This document shows positions 7,144 through 14,172 of a DNA stretch of 21,733 nucleotides, one piece after another. The stretch lies in the IMG/VR virus record IMGVR_UViG_3300042519_000356, positions 1 to 21,733 of that record. One strand, given 5' to 3'. Source of the stretch: a virus. The position numbers and the translations under genes are program-made. How positions within the stretch are numbered: the first letter of the stretch is position 1; every line of letters begins with the position of its first letter. The notes below the pieces were generated by a model, which did not search any database, was not told the DNA's origin, and saw only the letters and a list, made by a program, of their open reading frames with translations.

Positions 7144-8268
7144 ATGAAAAGTGTTCTCTTCCGCAATACTGGCAAGTTCGACGCGCAGGGCAAAGAAGTC
7201 CGCGAGCCGATCTTCCTCAACAACCGTCACACCGCGAGCAAGTCGCTCTATCTGGGTGGCGAACGCAACAACGGTTTGGATACGCGCTACAACGCTGCCG
7301 CCGCCACTGCCGAGAATGCCACGGGGTATCAAATCCTTGTGGACACACTCACCTACATCAAGCAACAGCAGAGCGAGCAGACGTTCTACGAGCTTGGCTC
7401 GTTCGGTCTGACTCCTTCCAGCTTCGTGCCGGTGGCTGTCGGCGATGGCTCTTGGTCCGCAAACATCCTCACCCGCCGCACCTACTCGAACGGCGGCGAT
7501 TTCGAGGCGGGCCTTGTTCGTCAAGCGGGCAATAACACGCGCCTTTCTCAGTCCGACGTTTCGATGGACTCAGTGTCCATCAACACGTTTATCTGGGATG
7601 ACGCCGTGCAATACACGCTTGCAGAAATTGAGCAGGCTTTGGTCGCTTCTAACTGGGACATCATCTCCAGCAAACACGAAGCCCGCCTCAAAAAGTGGCA
7701 GCTTGGTGTGCAGGCGATTGCGTTCCTCGGCACCAAGTCGGGCAACATGGAAGGTCTGTTTAACAACAACAAGACCAACATTAACACCTCGCTCATCACC
7801 GCGCCGATCAGCGGTCTCAGTGCTGCGAACTTTGCAACCTTCGTGCAAACCCTGATTTCGACCTACTGGACGAACTCGGGCAGCACGGTGCTCCCAACCC
7901 ACTTCGTTATTCCGATGATTGATTATCTCGGTATGATGACGTTGGTCCCTGGCTCGGCTGGTACTTTCCCGGTCCCCATGCTGACCTACTTGGAGAATGC
8001 GTTCAAAGCTCTCTGCGGCCCGAACTTCAAGGTCATTCCAGTGGCCTACGGTGATGCGGCTATCAGCAACAGCCTCCGCTCGATCAACAAGAACACCTAC
8101 GCTCTCTACCGGTACGATCCAAAGTCGCTCCGCATGGACATCCCGGTGGACTTCACGGTCACGCAGCCCCAGACCATCAACAACTGGCAATTTGAGGACG
8201 TAGCCTACGCGCAACTCACTGGCGTCGGTTTCTACAAGCCACTTGAGACCCTGCTGTTCCAGTACTAA
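7144..8268 (+). CDS. Major capsid protein (DUF2184-like, HK97 fold)
   Basis: A 374-residue protein that forms the icosahedral shell. The C-terminal region (NKNTYALYRYDPKSLRMDIP, then a segment ending GVGFYKPLETLLFQY) has the pattern of the DUF2184 family: a domain reporting Tyr-Arg-x-Asp-Pro, then a final beta strand with an aromatic end. The central part (GDFEAGLVRQAGNNTRLSQSDVSM, then EIEQALVASNWDIISSKHEARLKK) fits the spine helix and A-domain of HK97-type shells. Length is normal. Its leader 7121-7143 is G-free, with no SD. The gene sits between the decoration protein and a small coiled-coil protein. Confidence 0.87.
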   Translation: MKSVLFRNTGKFDAQGKEVREPIFLNNRHTASKSLYLGGERNNGLDTRYNAAAATAENATGYQILVDTLTYIKQQQSEQTFYELGSFGLTPSSFVPVAVGDGSWSANILTRRTYSNGGDFEAGLVRQAGNNTRLSQSDVSMDSVSINTFIWDDAVQYTLAEIEQALVASNWDIISSKHEARLKKWQLGVQAIAFLGTKSGNMEGLFNNNKTNINTSLITAPISGLSAANFATFVQTLISTYWTNSGSTVLPTHFVIPMIDYLGMMTLVPGSAGTFPVPMLTYLENAFKALCGPNFKVIPVAYGDAAISNSLRSINKNTYALYRYDPKSLRMDIPVDFTVTQPQTINNWQFEDVAYAQLTGVGFYKPLETLLFQY

Positions 8269-8279
8269 AAAGCACTAAC

Positions 8280-8588
8280 ATGGCCAACGCCGACTCCCCC
8301 ATTCCCGCCGTCGTACTAGCCGACGTGCGGGTCTACAACAAGAGCCCGCAACGCTCGTTCCTCCACGATAAATTCGTGCTGGCACCCAACTCATTCCTCA
8401 CCGTCCCAGCGGCGGTGGCGAATCTCTGGTTGAGTGGCTACCCAGACACGGTTGTGGAAGCTGGAGTTGCACAAAAAGAGCTTGGGGGTTTGTCCTCCGA
8501 GCTGTCCGCAGCCAAAGCCCGCATTGCCGAGCTTGAAGCTGCTGCCGAGAAAAAGAAACCAAGCAAGAAGACCGACGAGGTTGTCTAA
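8280..8588 (+). CDS. Small head-associated protein with C-terminal coiled coil, unknown function
   Basis: A 102-residue protein. The N-terminal 60 residues (VRVYNKSPQRSFLHDKFVLAP, then VPAAVANLWLSGYPDTVVEAG) look like a compact beta domain of a type common in phage genes just after the capsid gene. Residues about 66-90 (LGGLSSELSAAKARIAELEAAA) form a short coiled coil ending in a lysine-rich tail. It could be a head accessory or small fibre protein; I do not recognise it. It starts 11 bases after the capsid stop without an SD, and the next gene starts 4 bases after it ends. Confidence 0.72.
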   Translation: MANADSPIPAVVLADVRVYNKSPQRSFLHDKFVLAPNSFLTVPAAVANLWLSGYPDTVVEAGVAQKELGGLSSELSAAKARIAELEAAAEKKKPSKKTDEVV

Positions 8589-8592
8589 TCCG

Positions 8593-9294
8593 GTGGCCTA
8601 CCTCCTCCCATCCGTTGCCGATTTCAAGGCGCAGTTCGTGCGGGACTTCCCGTTTGCGACACCTGCCTTTGTTGTCGGGGTGGTGGGGGCAACGGCCACG
8701 GCATCCGTAAGCTCCGGGGGCGTCTCTGGCATCGCAGTGACTGCCCCCGGTAGTGGTTTGAGCAATACCACACCCCTGTCCGCCGTAATCTACGGCGGCG
8801 GGGGTGTCGGTGCTCTTGCTTCCGTAACAGTCACCGCTGGTGCGGTGACAAGCATTCCAGTTAGCTCCGCAGGGTATGGCTATACTGAAGCACCCCGCGT
8901 CTACGTTTCATTGGGTGGTGACAACACCAACACCGAACGGGTCACAGATTTCGACATCGCTCGTGCGTTTAACGCCGCCGAGTCTTTCAACATGACCCGC
9001 ACTCTTTCAGGTTCGCAGGCGGCTTTTACCTACGCCTATGGACTCCTGTCGGCCCACTACCTTTGCGAGACCCTGCAAGCAGGCGGCTCCGGGTTAGGCG
9101 GAAAAGCCGATTGGTTGACAAGCTCTCGAAGCGTCGGCAACGTCAGCGAGTCCTACAACATTCCGACGCGAGTTCTGAACAGCCCGTTCTTGGCCAAGCT
9201 CTCGCGCACGACTTACGGGGCGCAGTTCCTTGAACTCGTGTCCGCATCCCTCATCGGCAATTTCCAATCGTTCCACCGGCCAACTTTGCCATGA
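8593..9294 (+). CDS. Head-tail adaptor (DUF4054-like) with an inserted Gly-rich beta domain
   Basis: A 233-residue protein beginning at GTG 8593; a longer frame upstream overlaps the preceding gene. The DUF4054 pattern is split in two. Residues 8-26 (VADFKAQFVRDFPF) form the start of the helical adaptor, and residues 117-233 hold the rest: VTDFDIARAFNAAESFN, AYGLLSAHYLCETLQAGG, then SRSVGNVSESYNIPTRVLNSPF and TTYGAQFLEL. Between them, residues about 27-115 form a Gly/Ser/Val/Thr-rich insert of two related repeats (VSGIAVTAPGSG and VTSIPVSSAGYGYTEAPRV). The adaptor would sit below the portal; the insert presumably projects from the neck (inference). Confidence 0.8.
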   Translation: MAYLLPSVADFKAQFVRDFPFATPAFVVGVVGATATASVSSGGVSGIAVTAPGSGLSNTTPLSAVIYGGGGVGALASVTVTAGAVTSIPVSSAGYGYTEAPRVYVSLGGDNTNTERVTDFDIARAFNAAESFNMTRTLSGSQAAFTYAYGLLSAHYLCETLQAGGSGLGGKADWLTSSRSVGNVSESYNIPTRVLNSPFLAKLSRTTYGAQFLELVSASLIGNFQSFHRPTLP

Positions 9295-9776
9295 CCTCGG
9301 TGAGACTCAACTTGGACCCGTTAAAAGACCTTCAGACGGCTCTCCAAGGATTGGAGGCGGGTCGAGCGCAAGTTGGAATTTTTGCCGACAAAGCGGAGCG
9401 CAGGCCCGATTCCAGCCGAGAGCCCATAGATAATCCGAGCCTTGGAGAAGAGCACGAGTTCGGTGTCGGAAACATACCGCAGCGGTCTTTCTTGGAGATG
9501 CCTCTGAGATTATACCTAGTAGATGAGATTCATCGCTCCCGTGCAGGCTTTGGCCAGCTCCTGGCAACGTCTTTAACGGAAGCTGATGGGGTTACTAAGC
9601 TGCTTGCGAGGTTGGGTAAGGCAGCAGAGGCCGTCGTTGACTTAGCCTTTTCCTCGGGCGGATTTGGCCACTGGCCGAAGTTGCACAAAGAGACGCTTCT
9701 TGCCAAAGCTCCCGAGACGCGCATTCTTATTGAGACGACCCAACTATGGGAGTCTGTGTCTTCCCGCGTCGTATGA
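9291..9776 (+). CDS. Virion morphogenesis / tail completion protein
   Basis: A 161-residue protein. The signature SLGEEHEFGVGNIPQRSFLE (residues 50-69) matches the pattern, usually read as asn-leu-ala-x-x-his-glu-phe-gly then ile-pro-x-arg-ser-phe, found in HK97 gp10-like and Mu-type neck proteins. A conserved-looking end follows: GFGHWPKLHKETL, then ILIETTQLWESVSSRV. Its role would be completing the head-to-tail connector or tail top. It overlaps both neighbours by ATGA, so it is probably translationally coupled within the neck operon. Confidence 0.75.
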   Translation: MTSVRLNLDPLKDLQTALQGLEAGRAQVGIFADKAERRPDSSREPIDNPSLGEEHEFGVGNIPQRSFLEMPLRLYLVDEIHRSRAGFGQLLATSLTEADGVTKLLARLGKAAEAVVDLAFSSGGFGHWPKLHKETLLAKAPETRILIETTQLWESVSSRVV

Positions 9777-10183
9777 TCGCTCAAATCGGAATCGCGTGCG
9801 CCAACCGTCTCAGCGTCTCGGACGCAGCTTTGGCTCTGCCATCGCTCTACGCCTCTATCGTAGGTTGGTTCCGCCCTCTGGTGCTTGGCCGCGTAACCAA
9901 GACCGTAGTGGATTTTGAGACCAAGGAAGTTTTCCGAGAGTTTCGTTGCATGGGGGTGATTCAACCTTTTGGAGTCCAAGAACTCAACATGAAGCCCGAG
10001 GGGCAGCGGAAATGGAACTGGCAGATGTTGCACACCACTCGCGACGTTAATCTCCTCAACGACGAGCGGTTCACCCTCCGGGGAACTCCGTTCCGAGTGA
10101 TGCGAAAAAAGGACTACTCTGACTATGGATATGTTGTCTATGAACTGACGCAGGACTATACGAAGGCGGCTCCCGATGTCTAA
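9773..10183 (+). CDS. Neck / tail-completion protein, family not named
   Basis: A 136-residue protein. I use the ATG at 9773 because it overlaps the previous stop (ATGA); an in-frame ATG at 9746 would add nine residues. The middle and C-terminal parts (FRCMGVIQPFGVQELNMKPEG, then QRKWNWQMLHTTRDVNL, then KKDYSDYGYVVYEL) form a well-defined small beta-rich domain of the kind encoded between the morphogenesis protein and the tail terminator in Mu/E217-like phages. A hydrophobic N-terminal third precedes it. Exact role (head completion or tail collar) is inferred from position only. Confidence 0.65.
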   Translation: MIAQIGIACANRLSVSDAALALPSLYASIVGWFRPLVLGRVTKTVVDFETKEVFREFRCMGVIQPFGVQELNMKPEGQRKWNWQMLHTTRDVNLLNDERFTLRGTPFRVMRKKDYSDYGYVVYELTQDYTKAAPDV

Positions 10184-10682
10184 AGAGTTCATCAAAATTA
10201 TCGCGCTCATTATTGAGCATGAACTTGATTTGGGGAAGGACCAAGTGATTCTCGCAAATCAGAAATTCGACATCCCATCAGATGATCGGCTTTACATCTC
10301 AATCGAGTTAATGGGCTCTCGTCCCTTTGGAGCAAAAACGGAGTACGTTGCAGACCCAATTACTGGGGAGCTGGTCGAGACCCAAGGAGTAAATTGCCAA
10401 GAAATGTATTCAGTTTTGGCTTACAGTAAAGGGCCGACGGCTCGTCAACGCCATTGGGAAATTGCCCCTGCACTGGTGAGCACCTTCGCCCAACAGCAAC
10501 AAGAAGAGCACTCTTTCAAAATCGGCTACTTGCCTCGGATGACTGATGTCTCGGGGCTGGATGGAGCTTCTCGGCTCAACCGATACAGGTTGACCTTTGT
10601 GGCGCTTGCCGCATACCGGAAATCGAAGCCGGTGGAATACTTTGACCAATTCGCCCAGCCGACAATCATCTCGAACCCATAA
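10176..10682 (+). CDS. Putative neck/tail terminator protein
   Basis: A 168-residue protein overlapping the preceding gene by 8 bases. The N-terminal part (EFIKIIALIIEHELDLGKDQVIL, with DRLYISIELM following) and the closing beta strands (LNRYRLTFVALAAYRK) agree with tail terminator proteins such as the phage neck terminator gp12-like family, which cap the tail tube and sheath and join them to the neck. It is immediately upstream of the sheath gene, the usual position. A QQQQEE stretch lies in the middle. No SD is needed if coupled to the previous gene. Confidence 0.62.
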   Translation: MSKEFIKIIALIIEHELDLGKDQVILANQKFDIPSDDRLYISIELMGSRPFGAKTEYVADPITGELVETQGVNCQEMYSVLAYSKGPTARQRHWEIAPALVSTFAQQQQEEHSFKIGYLPRMTDVSGLDGASRLNRYRLTFVALAAYRKSKPVEYFDQFAQPTIISNP

Positions 10683-10688
10683 CCGACC

Positions 10689-11843
10689 ATGAGCTTTATC
10701 GCCGCCAGTAATTTCGTCTCTGTCAGCGTCTCTTCTCCGCCCACCGGCTTGAAGCAGTACGCCGTCAACAACCTCGCGCTTTTTACTAACGAGACTCCGG
10801 TCAATGGAGCCATCACCTTTGCCGTCCCAGGCATCTATGTCAGTCCAACCGACGTGTTGGCTGACTGGGGCGCTGGCTCGGAAGCCTACGCGCAAGCGGT
10901 CCTTGTGTTCAGCCAGTCGCCGAACATCCTCGATGGAAGCGGCACCCTCATCATCGTCCCCTTGGCCGCCAGCGGCACCAACTCGACGCTTGCCGAGGCA
11001 ATCCCGAACGCCCTCAAAATTAACTTCTTTGGTGGGGCTATCTGGGCGGGCCTTACTCCAAACGACGCCGCAGTCCTTGCCGCTTCGACCGCTTGCCAAT
11101 CCCTCCGCGTCAAGCTGTTTGCTAGCTCTCACCTTACCGCCTCTGTCGCTGGCTATTTCACAACCATCCGAGCGGCAAGCGAGACGCACACCCGCTGCCT
11201 GCTGTACACCGAAGGAGCAACCGCATTGCTGGCCCGCAAGATGGCCGCAGCCTATGCCGGTCGCGCTCTTTCTGTAAACTTTGATGGGGTCAATACGACC
11301 GCCACCATGCACTTGAAGACGCTAGTCGGGATCGCCCCAGACACTGGCATATCCCAGACCCAGCTTACTGCGTGTGAGACCGCTGGCGTGGACACCTATC
11401 CAAGCGTCGGCGGTGGCGCGCAGTATATCGGAAAAGTTTACAGCACTGGCGGCAACGAGTACTTCGACAACGTCTACAACCTCGACTGGCTTGTCTTCTC
11501 GCTTCAAGTCGCAGGCTTTAACGCCTTGGCAACTACGAGCACGAAATTGCCCCAGACTGAGCCAGGAATGGCTCTCCTGAAGGGTGCCTACATCAATGTC
11601 CTTCAACAAGCATTATCTAATGGGTTCATCGCTCCAGGTACGTGGAACTCAGCGGAGTTGTTTGGGAAACCTGCCGACCTTCGTCGCAACATCCTCAATC
11701 AAGGCTACTACATTTACAGCCTCCCAGTGACCCAGCAGACGCAAGCAACGCGAGAAGCTCGCGAAGCCCCGTTGGTTCGCATCGCTGTCAAGTTCGCGGG
11801 CGCTATTCAAAGCTCCGACGTGCTTGTCTCCATCAACAAGTAA
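10689..11843 (+). CDS. Contractile tail sheath protein (DUF3383-like)
   Basis: A 384-residue sheath subunit, the key evidence that this is a contractile-tailed phage. The C-terminal domain carries the conserved series IAPGTWNSAELFGKPADLRRN, LNQGYYIYSLPVTQQTQ, REAREAPLVRIAVKFAGAIQ, and a final beta strand DVLVSIN used for inter-subunit strand exchange. The N-terminal part holds the variable surface domains. The order sheath then tube is standard. Relatively short for a sheath, consistent with DUF3383 members. It begins 6 bases after the terminator gene without an SD; only C/A-rich sequence with few Gs precedes the ATG. Confidence 0.9.
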   Translation: MSFIAASNFVSVSVSSPPTGLKQYAVNNLALFTNETPVNGAITFAVPGIYVSPTDVLADWGAGSEAYAQAVLVFSQSPNILDGSGTLIIVPLAASGTNSTLAEAIPNALKINFFGGAIWAGLTPNDAAVLAASTACQSLRVKLFASSHLTASVAGYFTTIRAASETHTRCLLYTEGATALLARKMAAAYAGRALSVNFDGVNTTATMHLKTLVGIAPDTGISQTQLTACETAGVDTYPSVGGGAQYIGKVYSTGGNEYFDNVYNLDWLVFSLQVAGFNALATTSTKLPQTEPGMALLKGAYINVLQQALSNGFIAPGTWNSAELFGKPADLRRNILNQGYYIYSLPVTQQTQATREAREAPLVRIAVKFAGAIQSSDVLVSINK

Positions 11844-11855
11844 TCCACCCATCCC

Positions 11856-12311
11856 ATGTCCACCGTCTCACTCACTGGCAACGACACTCTCGTCATCGGC
11901 GGCATCGTCCTCAACGACTTTGCCGACGGAGACTGGTTCACGATCACTTACGACAACGATCTTGCCAATTTGAAGCGGGGCAAGAACGGCAATTCGATCT
12001 TCGCGGAAAACTCAATGGGGCTGGTTGGCACGGCCACTTTGCGTCTGATCCGTGCTTCCGATGACGACAAGTCTGTGGACGCGCTGCTCCAGCAGCAACT
12101 CCAAGACTTCTCGTCCTTCGTGCTGCTCGACGGACAAGCAACGAAACGCGCTGGCGACGGCATGGGCAACATCACTTCGGACACCTACAAGCTCCAAGGC
12201 GGCATCTTTAAGCGCATGGTGGATGCGAAATCCAATGCGGAGGGTGACACGGATCAGAGCGTTTCGATGTATCGCTTCGAGTTCGCGAACGTCTCCCGCC
12301 AGGTGTTCTAA
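11856..12311 (+). CDS. Tail tube protein
   Basis: A 151-residue protein directly after the sheath gene. It shows the fold pattern of phage tail tube proteins: LVIGGIVLNDFADGDWFTI, LANLKRGKNGNSIFAENSM, VGTATLRLIRASDDDKSV with LQQQLQDF, and GGIFKRMVDAKSNAEGDTDQ followed by a final strand. The arrangement matches the tube or tube-like proteins that follow DUF3383 sheaths. The tube forms the inner channel for DNA. Its leader (CCACCCATCCC before ATG) lacks G apart from the upstream stop region, and no SD is visible. A structured non-coding stretch of about 100 bases follows the stop. Confidence 0.82.
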   Translation: MSTVSLTGNDTLVIGGIVLNDFADGDWFTITYDNDLANLKRGKNGNSIFAENSMGLVGTATLRLIRASDDDKSVDALLQQQLQDFSSFVLLDGQATKRAGDGMGNITSDTYKLQGGIFKRMVDAKSNAEGDTDQSVSMYRFEFANVSRQVF

Positions 12312-12319
12312 TCAATCGG

Positions 12320-12404
12320 CTCCGAGCAAGAAGAGGATCGTTTCTAGGGGTCACGAATCCTCGCACCGACGCCATATCGGGCTTGCTCGGAGTCTCTCGA
12401 CCCC
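12320..12404 (+). ncRNA. Structured, pseudoknot-capable element between tube and chaperone genes
   Basis: Outer arms CTCCGAGCAAG (12320-12330) and CTTGCTCGGAG (12382-12392) are perfect 11-base complements. Inside, GAGGATCGT (12333-12341) pairs with ACGAATCCTC (12353-12362) leaving one bulged A, with an 11-base loop. GGGGTC in that loop (12347-12352) is exactly complementary to GACCCC (12399-12404) outside the outer stem, so a pseudoknot is possible. No T-run follows, so it is not a typical terminator. It fills nearly all of the 102-base gap between genes. It may be an mRNA element or a small RNA; type assignment is tentative. Confidence 0.5.
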
Positions 12405-12413
12405 GACCAATTT

Positions 12414-12833
12414 ATGCAAGACCCCATCACACTAAAGAGCGGCTCGACCTTGGAAGTCGGGATCGCTTCGTTCTCCGCAGGCCACCGTCTGATGAAGACG
12501 GTAGCCAAGGAGCTATCATTGGTGAACTTCGACTTGAATCTGTCGAACTTCTCCGAGTTGTCTGGTCAGGACATCAACGTCCTGAAGAACGCCATTTTTC
12601 AGCTCCTTCAATCCGACTCTTTGGAGGCGGCGCTGATGGAGTGTGCCAAACGGTCGCTCTACAACGGTCAGCGGATTACCCCGCAGACCTTTGAACCTGA
12701 AGACGCTCGGCAGGATTACCTGCCCGTTGCGTGGGAGGTGATGAAAGCAAACCTCTCCCCTTTTTTCAAGGGGCTCGCCTTGTCGTCCTTGACAAGCGAA
12801 AAGCCGACATCAAGCGCCCAGCGATCCGAGTAA
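12414..12833 (+). CDS. Tail assembly chaperone, short form
   Basis: A 139-residue protein between tail tube and tape measure genes, where lambda gpG-like chaperones are encoded. It starts with MQDPITLKSGSTLEVGIASF and is mostly helical afterwards (NLSNFSELSGQDINVLKNAIF, LEAALMECAKRSLYNGQR). Such proteins bind the tape measure during tail assembly and are absent from finished virions. Near its end (codons 116-118, PFF) lies the slippery run feeding the long form. The last 21 residues after the slip are low in conservation features. No SD precedes the ATG. Confidence 0.78.
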   Translation: MQDPITLKSGSTLEVGIASFSAGHRLMKTVAKELSLVNFDLNLSNFSELSGQDINVLKNAIFQLLQSDSLEAALMECAKRSLYNGQRITPQTFEPEDARQDYLPVAWEVMKANLSPFFKGLALSSLTSEKPTSSAQRSE

Positions 12834-13000
12834 CAATGGACCAAGAAACGCTCATGGCTCTGAGATTAGCTCGTGAGGGTTTTGGCGGGGGAGACCCCGC
12901 TCGGATTTTTGCCATGCCTACCAATATGGTCCTCGACGCTTGGGAGTTTGTGAATTTCCAAGCTGAATACGAGGAAACCACAAGGGAGATGAACAAATGA
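12414..13000 (+). CDS. Tail assembly chaperone, long form by -1 frameshift (join 12414..12767, 12767..13000)
   Basis: A -1 shift at T TTT TTC (12761-12767) or C CCT TTT (12758-12764) joins the chaperone to the frame ending at 13000, giving about 195 residues (118 before, 77 after the slip). The second part reads QGARLVVLDKRKADIKRPA and continues through LAREGFGGGDPARIFAMPT and VLDAWEFVNFQAEYEE, a helical domain equivalent to the T part of lambda gpGT or to Mu 41 prime. The downstream frame also has its own ATG at 12836 (54 residues), so separate translation is the alternative. The long form overlaps the tape measure start by ATGA. Confidence 0.75.
12734..12799 (+). promoter_or_regulatory. Candidate -1 programmed frameshift signal
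   Basis: Three elements line up. An internal SD-like GGAGGTGAT lies at 12734-12742. Two overlapping slippery heptamers follow in the zero frame: C CCT TTT (12758-12764) and T TTT TTC (12761-12767). After an 8-base spacer comes a hairpin (12775-12784 with 12791-12799): nine pairs, one bulged C, 6-base loop. CCCCTT (12757-12762) can also pair with AAGGGG (12768-12773) across the slippery run. The gene context (before the tape measure) is exactly where tail chaperone frameshifts occur. Confidence 0.78.
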
Positions 13001-14172
13001 AAGTCGCTGAACTTTTTGTAGAGTTGGGTTTCGCCGTAAAAGGTGAAGACAAGCTCAAAGGATTTGAAGCGTCCCTGATTTCCGCTGCGGCTGCGGCAAA
13101 GAGCTTGGTAGCTGAGTTGACCACTCTAGCGGGTCTTAAACCCCCACAGCAAGGAACTGCCGCACAGCAGGTAGCTGCCGCTCCGACAACCGCACAGCAG
13201 GTAGCTGCCCCCTCTGGAGTCCTACCCCCGATACTTGCGCCTCAAACAGCCATACCGCCTTCGACAGCAGCATCTCCTGGGGCTGCGATCAATCAATCGC
13301 TCAAGAGTTTCGGCGTCTTCGCCAAGCAGTTGCTCGGACTAGGATCGCTGGCGGTCATTTTGAGGCAGCTTGGATCGGCCTTAGTTGATATGACTAAGAC
13401 AACAATTAAGACCAGTTTTGCCACGGACAAATTTGGTAAGGCCACTGGTCTTTCGCGAGAGGAGTTGTTGAAATGGCAATACGCCGCTGGCAAGTCAGAT
13501 GTCTCACCAGAGTCTATCCGAGATAACCTTTCAAACTTGGCCCAGCGGGCTTTTGAAATGAGGTACCTTGGGCAACACCAAGAAGCTGCCAGCCTGCTTA
13601 CTGGTTGGGGGTTGGATATGCAGCTATCCCCTGACAAGCTGCTTGAGCAGTTCGGAAAACGATTTGCGAACAGCTCTCTCAACGAGGCGCTGATGATCGC
13701 CAAAGTCGCTGGAATTAGCCCTGACGTAGCTTACATGATGCACGCCAACAAGGGCGTCATTCCGACTAGGCCACCAGGAGAAGCTCTAAGCGCAGAGCAA
13801 CAATCAGCCGTTATGAAAGCTGGAACGGCCCTCAATAATTTGGGGACCAGTATCTCGGCGCTTAAAGACAAAGCTATTGCCGAATTAGCGGTCAATTTTA
13901 TGGATTTGGGTAAGGGACTTTCTTTGGTTTCTAGTTTCTTTTTGGGTGACGGTGGGCGTTTATTATCCGCAACGCTGCTCGCACTCTCCGCATTTAATGC
14001 GCAAGCCGTAGCGACACCCGCCTTACCGGCGCAAAGAAACTCCGGTCAGCCCAGCGCAACGACCTACAACGTCACCAACAACAACCAAATCGACGGAGCT
14101 AGAGACCCAAATATGGTTGCCCGTGAAATCAGCGAGGCCAGTTATCAAGCTCCGAAGAACACCGGCCCATGA
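12997..14172 (+). CDS. Tail tape measure protein, short
   Basis: A 391-residue protein whose length would set tail length. N-terminal helical part (VAELFVELGFAVKGEDKLKGF) resembles tape measure starts. Residues about 48-98 are a low-complexity Ala/Pro/Gln linker with a duplicated TAQQVAA motif. Hydrophobic segments follow near 104-131 (FAKQLLGLGSLAVILRQLGSA) and 312-342, as usual for tape measures that cross the host membrane during ejection. The C-terminal ATTYNVTNNNQIDGARDPN is a common tape-measure ending. By the usual rule of about 0.15 nm per residue the tail would be about 60 nm. The ATG overlaps the chaperone stop (ATGA), and its stop overlaps the next gene. Confidence 0.83.
   Translation: MKVAELFVELGFAVKGEDKLKGFEASLISAAAAAKSLVAELTTLAGLKPPQQGTAAQQVAAAPTTAQQVAAPSGVLPPILAPQTAIPPSTAASPGAAINQSLKSFGVFAKQLLGLGSLAVILRQLGSALVDMTKTTIKTSFATDKFGKATGLSREELLKWQYAAGKSDVSPESIRDNLSNLAQRAFEMRYLGQHQEAASLLTGWGLDMQLSPDKLLEQFGKRFANSSLNEALMIAKVAGISPDVAYMMHANKGVIPTRPPGEALSAEQQSAVMKAGTALNNLGTSISALKDKAIAELAVNFMDLGKGLSLVSSFFLGDGGRLLSATLLALSAFNAQAVATPALPAQRNSGQPSATTYNVTNNNQIDGARDPNMVAREISEASYQAPKNTGP
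13161..13209 (+). repeat. 19-bp direct repeat in the tape measure linker
   Basis: CGCACAGCAGGTAGCTGCC at 13161-13179 is repeated exactly at 13191-13209, a 30-base period that keeps the frame and encodes AQQVAA twice. It appears to be a recent small duplication in the disordered linker and could change linker length by recombination or slippage. Confidence 0.85.

Noticed and set aside
10410-11312. 300-codon reverse-strand frame over the terminator and sheath genes
   Set aside because: Antisense to a well-supported sheath protein; Gly/Arg-rich translation without domain features.
12320-12404. Intrinsic terminator between tube and chaperone genes
   Set aside because: The stem is strong but no T-run follows either arm, and the chaperone and tape measure genes continue immediately in the same operon.
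13540-13565. Small GC stem followed by TTTT (GCCC-AGC-GGGC-TTTT) in the tape measure gene
   Set aside because: Only four base pairs and inside an intact coding region; no reason to treat it as a terminator.
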